From Rhytidiadelphus loreus (taxonomy: Eukaryota; Streptophyta; Bryopsida; Hypnales; Hylocomiaceae): DNA of 64,000 nt. Within the stretch, counting starts at the first letter, position 1. Each line of letters begins with the position of its first letter. The stretch covers positions 51,627,348 through 51,691,347 of the forward strand of contig OX344764.1 of assembly GCA_947034895.1 (NCBI GenBank), written 5' to 3'. Below are positions 1 to 10,658 of the stretch, piece after piece. The position numbers and the translations under genes are program-made. The notes below the pieces were generated by a model. The model had not been told where the DNA came from, did not search any database, and saw nothing but the letters and a program-made list of their open reading frames with translations.

Positions 1-114
1 TCTACGAAGAAGGGAGGAGAACGAGCAGAAGCACCGGAAGAAGTTGCTGGGCCTGGAGATGCAAAAGCTGGTCTTCAAAATGCTGCAAAGATTGACGAAA
101 TCAACATTTTACAG
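1..114 (+). CDS. possible 3' part of an exon of an unknown gene, cut by the window edge
   Basis: The first 114 bases are open in frame 1 and rich in Lys, Glu, Ala and Gly. They end at CAG|GTACTT, which resembles a 5' splice site. A possible acceptor (TGTTTCAG) lies near 550, but the phases do not settle a downstream exon: the most protein-like continuation (near 552-610) is in a different phase. Frame 1 also stays open past the donor to about 224. I do not recognise the protein. It could be the tail of a gene that starts left of the window, or chance. Confidence 0.2.
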
Positions 115-875
115 GTACTTTGCTTGTTTGTGAAAGCTGTCATTAGTGGTGTTTGGGAGCTTTGGCCGAAAAATGCCAAGTCCCTATCGTTCAATTACGT
201 GAGCAGAGAATCCTGGGGTTATTGAAATTGAGTGAAAAAGCTGTACTACTTTAGTATCGGAGGGCAACCGGTATGTTTTGCAGCATTGTGAACCCTTAGG
301 TACCGTTTTATGCATTTGAAGCTGGACGAACGTCAATCTTGATGTTTACCGAAAAACGAAGAAGCCAAATTAGAGGCCTGATGTTTTCAGCACTTTTGAG
401 GTGCTTATGTGGGGAATGTTGTTTACTTCTCGTTCAATTACTTTCATTGATCCCAGTGATTGTAAAATTGTGCGTGTCTGAACTATAAATTTCACAATAT
501 GATCAATCAAATTGATCATGAATTAATGTGAAACTTTAGGTTAATGTTTCAGTTGAGGTTCACAATGGTGGAATTTGCGATGTTGCATTTATGGATGTAT
601 TTGGTGATTGATTCCAAAACGCGCTGAGTGTGTGCAGGATTAGCCGTTTCCGCTCTAAGATGTGAACTACGAGTTTAGGGTACGTCCAAGTTTATACCAA
701 GTAACTTGCTTGGTACGTCCACTGATTCGATTTGCGGAGATCTGGGTGGGGAATATATTCTCGAGGTACACATCAGGGATGAGTTCACAGAGGGATTTTC
801 AGTTGATTGACAATAAGCTTTCATTTTATCTGGTTTGTCACTAATGAATCCAGCTTGGACAGCCATATGGTTTAC

Positions 876-1180
876 CTTGGACATTGTTCTCCCAAGGTGC
901 TGATTCTCCTTGAGTAGATCCTCTATCTGCAAAGTCAAAAACATTACAAACACATGTAGCGCATATAGGGCATCAATCGATTATTCCTGCAAAAACAAGT
1001 ATTTGTCAATTGGAAGAAATTAAGAGACTGTGAAATACTCATTTGAACAATGAATTGCCAAGACACATGTCTCACCATTGCATTGTAGCACTTAGAGCAA
1101 AAAGAAGTTCCTGATAAAAGCATTACCTGTGTCTCTAGAGTAATGGCACTCTGTTGCTTTGTGATCTGCAAATCCAAAAC
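876..1180 (-). CDS. two candidate coiled-coil exons, perhaps MADS K-box-like
   Basis: On the minus strand two short stretches have AG and GT borders and a length divisible by three. They are 1165-1127 (39 nt; 54 nt if the acceptor after 1180 is used) and 926-876 (51 nt). Their translations are hydrophilic with heptad-like Leu/Ile spacing (for example IEDLLKENQHLG). Strings of short symmetric exons encoding amphipathic helix are typical of the K domain of MIKC MADS genes, but no MADS box is present and no further exons could be placed. This may be an isolated gene fragment or chance. Confidence 0.18.
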
Positions 1181-1734
1181 CTGCAAGTATAGACGTGACC
1201 TCATGTTGATAAGACCATAAGATTGTTTAGAACAAGAATTGATGCCAGTTCAATCTACTAATTGGTGAGATTCAATCTACTAATCAACAGCATGAAATCA
1301 CGGTGAAACACAACAACAAGCTCTCCTAAGCAGCAGTCCTCGGTCCCAAGAATTGCAGGTATTTGCCTTAAGCTTGGAATTCAGAGGGAAACTCCAAGCA
1401 AGTAACAGATCACCACAAGCATATTTAGAAACAGGCACAAGCACAATCAGAAAGATTGCATGGACCCCACGACCCACGCCAATATTCTGATCCCAAAGTG
1501 GTGCCGGTCTCCCAAATTCCTTGTCGCCAACCAAGCCTCCAAGATTTCCAAGTGCAGTGGAGACCGGCTAGTGCCTGTGAAGGGTGGAGGGGAGGTCGGG
1601 AAAGTGTAGCAGTAAGCTACGAATACAAATACTTAGTAACCAGTGATGGCTCACACGAATCAGTCAGAGAGGATATATCAAACCATGAAATAAACTACAG
1701 CGAGTTCAATCGAGCTCGGCAAGATATAACGAGA

Positions 1735-2152
1735 ATGATGTGTTTCCAGCAGTTCAGAGCGCGCTTCCAAGATCCGAAAAATCAGCTTTCCCATCCGGCC
1801 AGCTGTTCCCGACGCGGTGTAATACGCGTCCGCAAAATTAAGGAAGGCATTCAGCAGATCTGAAATGCTAACTCAAATACCGCAAGACTGTTGCAAAGGG
1901 GAATTTAGATGTGCATTAATTTGCTAATGAGATGTGTTTCCAGCAGTTCAGAGCGCGCTTCGAAGATATGAAAAATCAGCTTTCCTCTTCGGCCAGTTGC
2001 TGACGCGGTGTAATACGAGGGGCTTGGATTTGGAGGCCAAGAGACCTCAACCGCAAAATTAAGGAAGGCATTCAGCAGATCTGAAATGCTAACTCAAATA
2101 CCATAACAATCTGTTGCAAAGGGGAATTTACATGTGCATTAGTTGCTAATTT
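1735..2152. repeat. tandem duplication of the 3' flank of lectin kinase copy 1
   Basis: Two units, about 1735-1928 and 1932-2152, share the order GTGTTTCCAGCAGTTCAGAG, a GCGGTGTAATAC core, GCATTCAGCAGATCTGAAATG and GTTGCAAAGGGGAATTTA. Block B has a single unit (21722-21935). The GCGGTGTAATAC core also occurs inside the last coding segment of both kinase genes, so the flank contains degenerate copies of the gene's own 3' end. Confidence 0.75.
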
Positions 2153-2923
2153 ACATGGACTCATCGCATGATGAATAGAATCCCTGCTCTCCCAGACCGG
2201 AAGAAAGAAGAGAGGCTGGTCAGACAATGTGATCTGAAGCACTTCCTTGCAATTGTCCGGAGTGATTCAATCTGCTCTCCTCTCTTGTCGCTGCTGATGC
2301 GGTGTAATACATGGAGCTCGGATTGGTACCTTTCCAAGAGAACTCATCGTGAGGTGCGCTTCTCGGAATGTAGTCGAACTGTGGTTTCGAGAGAGGCACT
2401 TCGGGAAGGTGGACATCGCCATGGAGGATGAGGAGCACCTGGCGCATGGAAGGTCGCATAGTAGGACTCGGGTGAGAGCACAAGAGCCCTAAGCAAAGCA
2501 CTTTAGTCATTTCATTTGCATTGTACACCCCAACAAGGCGTGCATCTGCCGCCTCGAGAATGCTTGAGTTCCCCCACAATTGCCACACTTGTTCCACCAA
2601 CAGCTTCACCTCCTCGTCTTCGTAATAGATGGGTTTCTTTCCGCACGCCACTTCTAGCAAGAAAGCTCCAAAGCTGTACACATCCGTCTGCTCTGTTTGT
2701 TTTCCTGCCATCCCCAATTTTTGACCCCCCCATCATGAGTTCAAGAAAGTCTACTGATTTCTTCATTTGGTGTGCGAGTTCCATTTAGTTTCCAAGTAGT
2801 ACACCGTCCATTTTGCATGTCAATACTCACACTTACAAAAATTTGAATTACTTTGCTAGTGAGGCACCTTTTGTCACATGGTACAATTGTGAGCATGCAA
2901 ACATTCAAAGGTTTTCCAAGGGT

Positions 2924-4190
2924 CAAGAATTAAAATATAGTGATTACATATAGAAACTATAAGTCTAGCTTGAGAGCCAAATGAGTTCTTTGAAATTCCA
3001 ACTAGGTGATCATATAACAAAATGCAAAAGAGTGCAATGTTAAGAAATGCAATGCAGACATCATCAACTTCTCAACCACAAGAGAAAAAGAAAGAAGCTA
3101 ATATTGAAGAAACCTAATTAGATGCAGAAACCAACTCTGATTGTGTGCATTTGTCTCCTTCACAATGTTTCATCCATGACGATAGATGCAAGAAACACCA
3201 AACGATTTAGGGAGCGTTCTACTAAAACTGCGGGTTTTTTGCCTAGTACTGCTAGTACTGCAAAACGAAGCAATCTCAGCCGTTGATCCGAAAAATCAAC
3301 AGCCAGTAATACTTTTGAGTACTTAATAATACTGAAATAGTACTCTTTGAAAAAAATGTTAGTTTGTCACAAAAAGTAGATAAAATTAAGTATAAATTAA
3401 TAATAATTAGAAAATCATGAATAAAAAAAAAACTAGAAATTGACCATTTGTAGAGACTTGATAGTGATTACATTTCACCAAAAACTAAAAATTGAAACCA
3501 TCCTAAATGTTTGGAGCACTATGGGCAAGGGACCCCTATTTGCATGCATGTTGAGGACAAAGAGTTGTGTTTTTTTGAATACCCTTTGGTGGGCACATGC
3601 CCTTCTATTGTGGCAATAGCCCACAACAATCCTAGACGTACATCATCATTTTTGGATGGTCCACAGTACTAAAAAACCCTAAAACGCAAAGTGTGACAAA
3701 TTAGGTAAATTACAATTTACTTAATGGATTTTTTTTTTTTTAATTTCTCAAAAATAAAGAATTTGAGGACTTCCAAGTTAGCCATCTCCAATAAAAATTT
3801 CAAGTACATGGACTTCATTTCCCAAAAGATATGGCAAATTGCATCTCCATCATTCCAATTGTGACGCAAAATAGTACCGGTGTTTCTTGCATTCACCCAT
3901 CAGGGAGATAGTTTGTTCATAACCTCGTGATATTCATCCTCAAAGAGTCAAAGGCAATAATGACATGAGAGTTATTCCGGACTTAGATATTTAATTATGC
4001 CCTATAAGGTCATTGCCAATGTAGAACATTCACAATTTAGCATGCCAAATACATATCTAACTTTTGATCGAGTGCTTTATAATTAGGACCTGATTTCTTT
4101 TTCATTAGAAGCGCATTCAAAAGTACATTGCATAGGTATAAGGAAAATCTAATTAAGACATTGGACAATGAAAATTAAGCACTTCCTAAG
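2924..4190. mobile_element. about 1.25 kb insertion in intron 2 of kinase copy 1
   Basis: Aligning the two introns by eye, sequence around TTTTCCAAG (2915) and GACAAAAAATTATAG (4201) is contiguous in copy 2 (22674-22705) but separated here. The inserted DNA is AT-rich with no coding capacity. Inside it, a part near 3210-3290 (AGTACTGCTAGTACTG, CCGTTGATCCGAAAAATCAA) and a part near 3665-3690 (AGTACTAAAAAACCCTAAAA) look weakly inverted, suggesting a nested MITE. Exact ends are uncertain. Confidence 0.5.
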
Positions 4191-5550
4191 CTAGATAAAA
4201 GACAAAAAATTATAGTCAGTGGTATTATCAAATCATGGATACCAATGCACTTTGCACTCCAAATTGGTGCAATTTGGAGTGAATTGTGAACTATTAATCG
4301 TGATTTGCCAACTCTTCTATAATTTGTCTCTTTTAGCTAACTTTGACACAAGTAGTTTATTTTTATGGTCTAATGTCTAAATTTGAGTTTTCTTGTACCT
4401 ATGCAAAAAACTTTGAATGTGTTTTCAATGGAAAAAATTTAAAGTTCTAATTATGAACCACTCAAAAGTTAGAAGTTCATTTAGAAGCCCAAATTCAAGT
4501 CTACAGAGGAGAAGTCCTAACTTTCGTGACACTTCAATTCCGACAATTCAAGGGCTATCTAGTCCATAATTGATAGCTATTAGTATTACAAGACCTTCTT
4601 GGAGAACCAATCTGCACATGCACGAATAGGACCTTGGAAAAAATGTTGGCATCTACATGAGGTACCCATGGTTTCTTTCATGTATTAGAAACAAGCATTA
4701 GCTTTAAGTGAAAGCAATGGAAGGGTCACCTGTGTGGAACAATTCTGGGGCAAAGTAACCAAAAGTACCCGCCACATTGGTACTCTCCGGGGTCAACAAG
4801 CTATGTTTGTAAGAGCGGGCTAGACCAAAGTCTCCCAATCGTGCATTAAACTTGGCGTCCAACATCACATTGGCTGCCTTGACATCGCGATGGATGATGC
4901 GCACCTCGCACTCCGTGTGTAGATACAGTAAAGCCGTGGCCACATCCACAACCACTTTGAACCTACAAGAATGCAAACATTTTTTTTAGTTTCCATTTGT
5001 ATAGAACTTCCAAAGTTGTGATAGGGCATTTAAGAACTTTTATATAGTTGTTTTGCATTTGTGAATCCACTTGATTAGAGCGATTTATCTTACACATTGT
5101 TTCAATGAGACCTTCTAGTCTATATGTGATGTAGAGTCGTTTCAAAGGAAAAAAAGGAAAAACAAACCATAACTATTGCCTACTATGCTCAAAGAAAGTT
5201 GTCACTTTTTGTTGGTCAAGTGTGAGGAGATTATAGGGCATAATTGAGCTACATTTGGTGAACCCTCTCCTAAAAGAACCAAAAATATTTTATTTACAAT
5301 CCCATGCATGTCACCCAATCATCTAGTCTATAACTACTCCACTCTTTACACCTATTCCAATACACAATTTCTCAACACCTTTGCACTCTCATTTGGTTAC
5401 CGTCAATCCTAAACATTGTCCAAAATACTTTGCTGAACAACTTGAAAGTAAAGTATGGGAATTGCAGAAGTACATATATCCAATGCTTCTTGTCCACTCA
5501 ACGTATACACTAACCAAGCTTAAAAGTTTCAAATAAAACTCTTCTTCAAA

Positions 5551-5703
5551 CACTACAAGAAAATGGGGGTATAAATGACTTATCCACAATGACTACACCG
5601 ACAACAATGACTTCAAAGTGACTGCAAAATGACTAATTTGCAGTCATTGTTGTTGGTGCAATCATTGTGGACAAATCAATTATACCCCCAATTTCTTGGA
5701 GTG
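5551..5703. mobile_element. CACTA-type MITE (foldback) in intron 1 of kinase copy 1
   Basis: The element starts CACTACAAGAAAATGGGGGT and ends ACCCCCAATTTCTTGGAGTG. It is almost entirely self-complementary (GACTTATCCACAATGACT pairs with AATCATTGTGGACAAATC). It is flanked by AAA on both sides, fitting the 3-bp target duplication of CACTA/EnSpm elements. The paralogous intron in copy 2 (about 24025) has CTTCTTCAAA followed directly by host-like sequence, that is, an empty site. Confidence 0.85.
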
Positions 5704-7776
5704 AAATAAATCTTCAATTGGAATGGATTAGGTAATGAAAAAGGGAAACCTCATTATAAGAAATAACATGGCAAGCATCAAGAGAGGCAACTCATAATGA
5801 GACTTTGCCTTTGTATTCATTACTAAACATAACCTCAATGTTGAATGGTTGAATCTTGATCAACCATGTTCAATCTAGGTGTACAGAGAAGGTCATCATA
5901 CTTAATGGCAGAGCATCCTCACATTATGAACCAAAACATGCTTCTCCTCGATGTCCTCATCCAAAAAGAGACTCCTATCTGTCTACAAATCAATTCCATT
6001 GAGGTTAGGGTATCCTACCTCTTCTCCCAAGGGAACCCAATGACCTCCTTGTCCTCAACGCCATCCAAAACGCCCACCCCTTGTGCTTCTCCACATGCAT
6101 CATCCAAAACCTTGACTGTTGTGGCAGGGGACTCGAACAAATGCTTGTCAAGGCTGCCTTGGGGCATGTAATCATACACCAAAAGAAGCTCGCCTCGCTC
6201 GTGGCACCATCCTTGCAAACGCACCAAATTGCGGTGCCGAATTTTGCCGATGATCATCACCTCCGCCTTAAACTCACGCTCACCTTGACTGGAGTCCGGC
6301 GCCACTCGCTTGACAGCCACGTACTGTTGGTTGCCAGGCAGGAAGCCTTTGTACACACTCCCGAAGCCTCCTCGCCCGAGCGCTTGCTTGGGGTCGAAGT
6401 TCTTCGTGGCCAGGGCCAGTTCCTTGTATGTGAACTTGTGCGGATCCGCCTCTCCCAGGTCGTCGGCGTCAATGTTGAACCTCCACCCACGCCTCTCCTC
6501 CCTTCGTCGGTAGTACTTGTGCAGGCCGTTAATGGCACCCAAGACGATGGCAGCCAAAACGAGGAGAACCAGCAGAGTTATGATCGATTTGATGAAAGTG
6601 AGTTGAAATTGATGCGGATCGCATGGGTACTCGAAACTGGGAGCAGCAGGCGAAGTGAACTCCGACGTCCTGAGGCTGAAAAAATGAATATCTTGGACAG
6701 GTGCTTCGAAATTCGAAAAAGCACCTGACGAAGTGAAGCCGACGTACATATGTTCATTGAGCACTTTGGAAAGATCGACCTTGTAACTCAAGGAATTATA
6801 AGGTATCCCAATGGAGTCATTGGTGTCAATAGACCACACCATTACTGGTCCTGGACGCTGGTCCAGGCTCAGAGGACATTCGCGCCCACTAATGTCCGCC
6901 GTGCTAACATTCAGAATATGCAATGAAGCATCATAATCGATCCACACTTGCAACCGCCAAATTCACCATGTCCAATCTTGAGGGTCCCGTGGTCCCTGTA
7001 AGCGAACCCAACTGCTCGAGTTCATGCTGTTCACGTCGACGCCGATGTGAAACCCGTCCCCCGGGTCGGAAAACTGGGGGCTATTTCGGAAGTCAAATTC
7101 GACTGCCAAAGTGTGCGATTGAGGGTCGCCATTGGACGTGGCGTTGAGCAGGCCCAGGTAGCCTCCAGCGCCGCCAACGGCTGCGTTCGGGTTGGGAACC
7201 ATGGCAAAAGTGAACCCTTCCAGAAGGTTCAGTGCGGATCCTCCATAGCCAACCTGCCTCGAAGTGAGCGGGTCGCCAAGATCGATCGAGGCTCCGAAGT
7301 TCGTGCTGAAGGAGAACACAGGTCCAGTCGGGTTCTCCTTAAACCGGATCTTTTCTTCATAGAAACAGCTTTGCGAAGGCCCATACCTGTCACTCATTAA
7401 GCAAAATGGAGGACCTGTGAAATTGACGAAGGGTTCAGATGTCTGAGCAGAGTGGACAACGTAGCTTTCTCGGAGCAACACTACAACACAAACCAGCAGC
7501 ACACGACCCACGTGTTGGACGAGGAGACCCATGAATCTCTCTATATTAGCGGCCTCGTCGAGCATTCAATTCGCACCTGAATGGACTCGGGATACATGTA
7601 GCTAGGCGGCAGCAACTGGTTCAATTTCTTTCATCACTACCGACAAAGTACTCTAACTACTAGAACACAGACCGATTCCCCCTCAATATGATCGGAGTGA
7701 CATGCACAGCAGCATCATGAATGGAAATATCGCAGTTGCTCAATTGAACCATCTGCTCTCTATTCTCGTGACGCTC

Positions 7777-7784
7777 TATATATA
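7777..7784 (-). promoter_or_regulatory. TATA box of kinase copy 1
   Basis: TATATATA in the context GTCCG-TATATATA-GAGCG, read on the minus strand, lies 245 bases upstream of the start codon (7532). The same motif and context are conserved before copy 2, which suggests a 5' leader of roughly 200 bases. Confidence 0.55.
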
Positions 7785-8310
7785 CGGACATGAATAATAA
7801 TCGTCTTAGAGAGAGCACCAATCAACAGGCAGGCTAGCTAGCTAGGTCTTGGACACACTAAGCTTGGTTCGTAATGCAAACAGGAGCGTCAGGATCCCAT
7901 TCCTAGCCTGATCAAGTGGCAATGCAGGGCTTGTGAAATTATTGCTGCGTCCCCGTTCATTCACGATTAGAAATCACTCGCTCTTGAATGAGGAGCTTCC
8001 ATCTATCTTTGGTCAGGGATATTGAGGAAGCACATATTGATGTTCTTCAAGCTAGCACCTCACAATAATGATTAATTGTTGTGGTTCACCAGCAAAGCAA
8101 TAAGAGAATGCATGATCCTCTGCGGAAACATAAAAGCTAGGGTCGCGTTGCTTCCGCTCCGCGTTGCTTCCTGACTGGTACGTCAGTCAGAATTCTGCTG
8201 ATCTTCCTTCCGGGATCCCTCGTTGAATTTCTGGCTCAGGAAGTTTGTCTGTCCCCCGGCGTGGCATGATTGGGGTCCGCAGACTGTCGGTATGGGGAGA
8301 CGGAGACTGA
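7785..8310. other. upstream region of kinase copy 1, no gene seen
   Basis: Non-coding sequence that parallels 26135-26580 upstream of copy 2 (for example GTAATGCAAACAGGAGCGTC in both). Homology fades near 8243. No protein-like reading frame is convincing. Confidence 0.5.
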
Positions 8311-8397
8311 CAAGGTAGGCACACCCAGATTGAAGCGACACTGACCAAATTGCACCGCGTATCTGCAGCCGTGAGTGGGTGCGCCAACCTCACTTAT
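8311..8397. mobile_element. small foldback element, copy 1
   Basis: Begins AAGGTAGGCACACCCAG and ends GGGTGCGCCAACCTCACTTA, so the ends are imperfect inverted repeats. A diverged relative with the same plan lies at 27194-27300 (GGGGTAGGCACATCCAG ... GTGTGCCTACATCACTTA). Short, non-autonomous, no coding capacity. Confidence 0.45.
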
Positions 8398-8503
8398 TAA
8401 GGGCATCCTGACATGCTCGCCAGGGGGGTGGGCAAAGTACAACAGTGCACTTCCCCAGACCCGGTAGAGAAAGAACCACCCAGCCAGCCGATTTTTGCAC
8501 TTT

Positions 8504-8721
8504 TAAGGTGGGAGCACCCGATGGGGCTCAATGGATCCGATGTTGTCAGTTTCTACATATGGTAGTCATTTTTAAAACTTAAATGTAAGTGGCCTTGTTT
8601 TTCTTGACTAAAACGAAAAGTCATTTATGTTGTACATACATTTAAGTTGTAGAATCATTGCCTTACAAAAAAGTGACACCATTAGATACACTGACGCTAT
8701 TTATTGGGTGCTCCTACCTTA
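8504..8721. mobile_element. TA-ended MITE, 218 bp
   Basis: Left end TAAGGTGGGAGCACCCGAT and right end ATTGGGTGCTCCTACCTTA are 19-bp inverted repeats with two mismatches. The terminal TAAGG/CCTTA is shared with the elements at 26673, 28263 and 36151. The ends fit a TA target duplication of the Tc1/mariner kind. Confidence 0.7.
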
Positions 8722-9925
8722 TGTTAAAAGACCCGGGTGGGCAATGGTGACTTACACGGACAAGTCAGCCATGCATGGTCACTTCCCTGGAGTGAGCGCA
8801 TGGTTGTCCAGCAAGTAAGGTAGTGGGTCATAAACCGTCAGTTTACCAGCTTATCGGCCAATTTGATGGGCTGAACATTGTGAAATGAATTTTCAGGAAA
8901 TTTTCATACAACGACAAACTGAAGTGGAGTCAGAGCCAAGAAGTGGCATATTTTTCTGATATGTTGTGTGTGAGTTATGAATTTTCAAAGCAAACTGCCG
9001 TAGGCACCTATTTGTGATCGTAGGCTCTGAGGAATCCGATGAACTGCAATCTGTGAATAGATATAGTGCGACTGAAAAAACCCAGTGAAACATGTGTGAA
9101 GTTATCTACAAGGGTTCAAAAAGCGACCAGTACAAAATGAAGAAAAACCCTATGCAGTGATTGAAGCTGGTACACATTGACAGACTGGCAAAATAAAAGT
9201 AGCCTTACTGGGCGCCCACTGAGCGCTGATTCAAACAATGCGGAATGCAAGAAAAGAATGCGCTTGGCTTGAATGCTGGCAGGTGGATGTGCTTTGAATA
9301 GACCCACAAGCACCGAGTGAAGACCCAGAAGGTTGTAAAGTTGGCAACATGCGGAATTGCATGATCTTGGATTCGTTTAATGGATGTACTTGATGTTGCT
9401 TGAACATACATTCATTCCCGACCGTTTCTTTTGTCGATGCACTTAAGACCCGAGGTGCTCCCTGTAATCGGCCATCTTCGGCAATGCACTCTGCGGTCTG
9501 TAGAATTGTGCATTCCATTTCGTTGAGGCTCCATCGCTGCTCCCAATGTTCAGCTGCTCCATCGCTGCTCCCAACGATTTGCATGGCTTTGTTGGTCTGC
9601 ATGACTGCATTCCATTCTCCAGAGGTGCAGCACTGCAACAAGTTCGTGAATGGAGGTCGGCTTTTCCTTTGTTGTGGTTGATGATTAGAATGTTCGATTC
9701 TTGTTGTTCGATATTAGCAACTACATACTGACCTCATGAAGTTTTTACTTTCACTTCCTTTTCTAATGTCGATCGTGTGCAGGCATTGCAGCTGAGGATC
9801 GACATTGCTTGTTGATGTTCAAACTGGTTTGTTACCTGCCTGTTTCCATCGTCGTTACTTGCATTCTCATGTCTGCACTATATGTAGATGTTGGATTCTG
9901 CAGTCGCCGCCTGGGATCTCCGTCA
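8722..9925. other. no gene recognised; diverged MITE-like stretch
   Basis: Position 8816 starts TAAGGTAGTGGGTC, and 8960-9060 (TAGGCACCTATTTGTGATCG) echoes the interior of the 26673 and 28263 MITEs, so an old relative lies here without a clear right end. The rest (9100-9925) has several short open frames on both strands; none shows a recognisable domain. Confidence 0.35.
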
Positions 9926-10138
9926 TCATATCTCCGATCCACGCTCTGAAGCTATTTCGCTTACAAACTTGCACATTGTCCTTCTTCTAGTCTCTGTCCA
10001 GATCAGAGATTGTATTGACATGCTGGCTTCTACAGGCTTGCGGCGGAGGATAGAAGCTTCATCGAACGGACTTGCTTCGACCCGGTTCGCACTGACTGAT
10101 TGGTCTTCTGCGACGTTCGACGCTGTTGCTCCCCGACG

Positions 10139-10309
10139 CTGCTGCTCGTCGACGCTGCTCCCCGATGCTGCTGCTCCCCGACGGTGATCCCCACGCTGCT
10201 GCTCGTCGACGCTGCTCCCCAATGTTGCTGCTCCCCGACGGTGATCCCCACGCTGCTGCTCGTCGACGGTGATCCCCGATGCTGCTGCTCCCCGACGGTG
10301 ATCCCTGAC
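10139..10309. repeat. 57-bp GC-rich tandem repeat, three units
   Basis: Units at 10139-10195, 10196-10252 and 10253-10309 each read CTGCTGCTCGTCGACG and continue through CCCCGACGGTGATCCC. Related shorter CTGCTCCCCGACG motifs spread over about 10110-10420. The unit length is 19 codons, so long frames stay open on both strands: a minus-strand frame of 206 codons spans 9926-10546 and a plus-strand frame of 194 codons spans 10100-10684. Neither product is recognisable. This GC island lies just 3' of the transposase gene and stands out from the AT-rich surroundings. Confidence 0.8.
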
Positions 10310-10658
10310 GTTGCTCCCCGATGTTGCTACTTCCCGACGGTGCTTCTCCCCGACGCTCTTGCTCCCCGATGTTGCTCCTCGACGAAGTTGCCGCTCCTCA
10401 ACGTTGCTATTGCTCTCCGACAATACACTTGCTCTCCAACGACGTTGCCAATGATGCTGATGCTGCTCGACGTCGCTGTTGGTCGGCCTCGACACTGCTG
10501 CTGGACCTCCATAGTGCTGCTCGACGCCAACCCTGTAGTGCAACATCCGAATGCTCTAGGTAAATTTTTTTTCCCATCCTCTGTTATTCTTATTTTTTTG
10601 CATTGTACAAATGTTCTGCATATATGGAAAACTAACAATACTTACCTCTTCGCAGATC

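Larger units (their letters stand above)
2220..7532 (-). pseudogene. L-type lectin receptor kinase, copy 1, with in-frame stop in the lectin domain
   Basis: Three exons, 7532-6019, 4962-4730 and 2704-2220, join in frame across GT-AG introns. They give 744 codons when one internal TGA (6965-6963, codon 190) is counted. Order of parts: signal peptide (about 1-29), legume lectin beta-sandwich with GGAGGYLGL and VEFDFRN, transmembrane helix near 304-326 (IKSIITLLVLLVLAAIVLGA), then a Ser/Thr kinase. The kinase keeps GRGGFGSVYKG, VAVKR, HRDVKAAN, DFGLAR and APEL, and the C-terminal TDVYSFGAFLLEVACG. The family sits in the plasma membrane and senses extracellular ligands. The TGA lies next to a 15-nt in-frame difference from copy 2. 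Everything downstream stays open, so the stop is recent, read through, or an assembly error. Without readthrough only a secreted, truncated lectin of 189 aa would form. Confidence 0.85.
1455..8243. repeat. segmental duplication, block A (lectin receptor kinase copy 1 with flanks)
   Basis: The block runs from the 3' flank (TGCATGGACCCCACG at 1457) through the kinase gene, its promoter and upstream sequence to about 8243 (GTTGAATTTCTGGCTCAGG). It matches 21459-26572 in the same order and orientation. Coding exons, TATA region and far-upstream sequence are all clearly homologous. Block A is longer because of insertions in both introns and a duplicated 3' flank. This is an old direct tandem duplication later separated by about 13 kb of inserted DNA. 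Confidence 0.85.

Noticed and set aside
6081..6728. A 215-codon plus-strand frame
   Set aside because: It is the antisense of the kinase exon of copy 1, whose domains are clear on the minus strand.
9926..10546. A 206-codon minus-strand frame over the GC-rich repeat
   Set aside because: The repeat unit is a multiple of three, which keeps frames open on both strands. The composition is repeat-driven with no recognisable domain, so it is not called as a gene.
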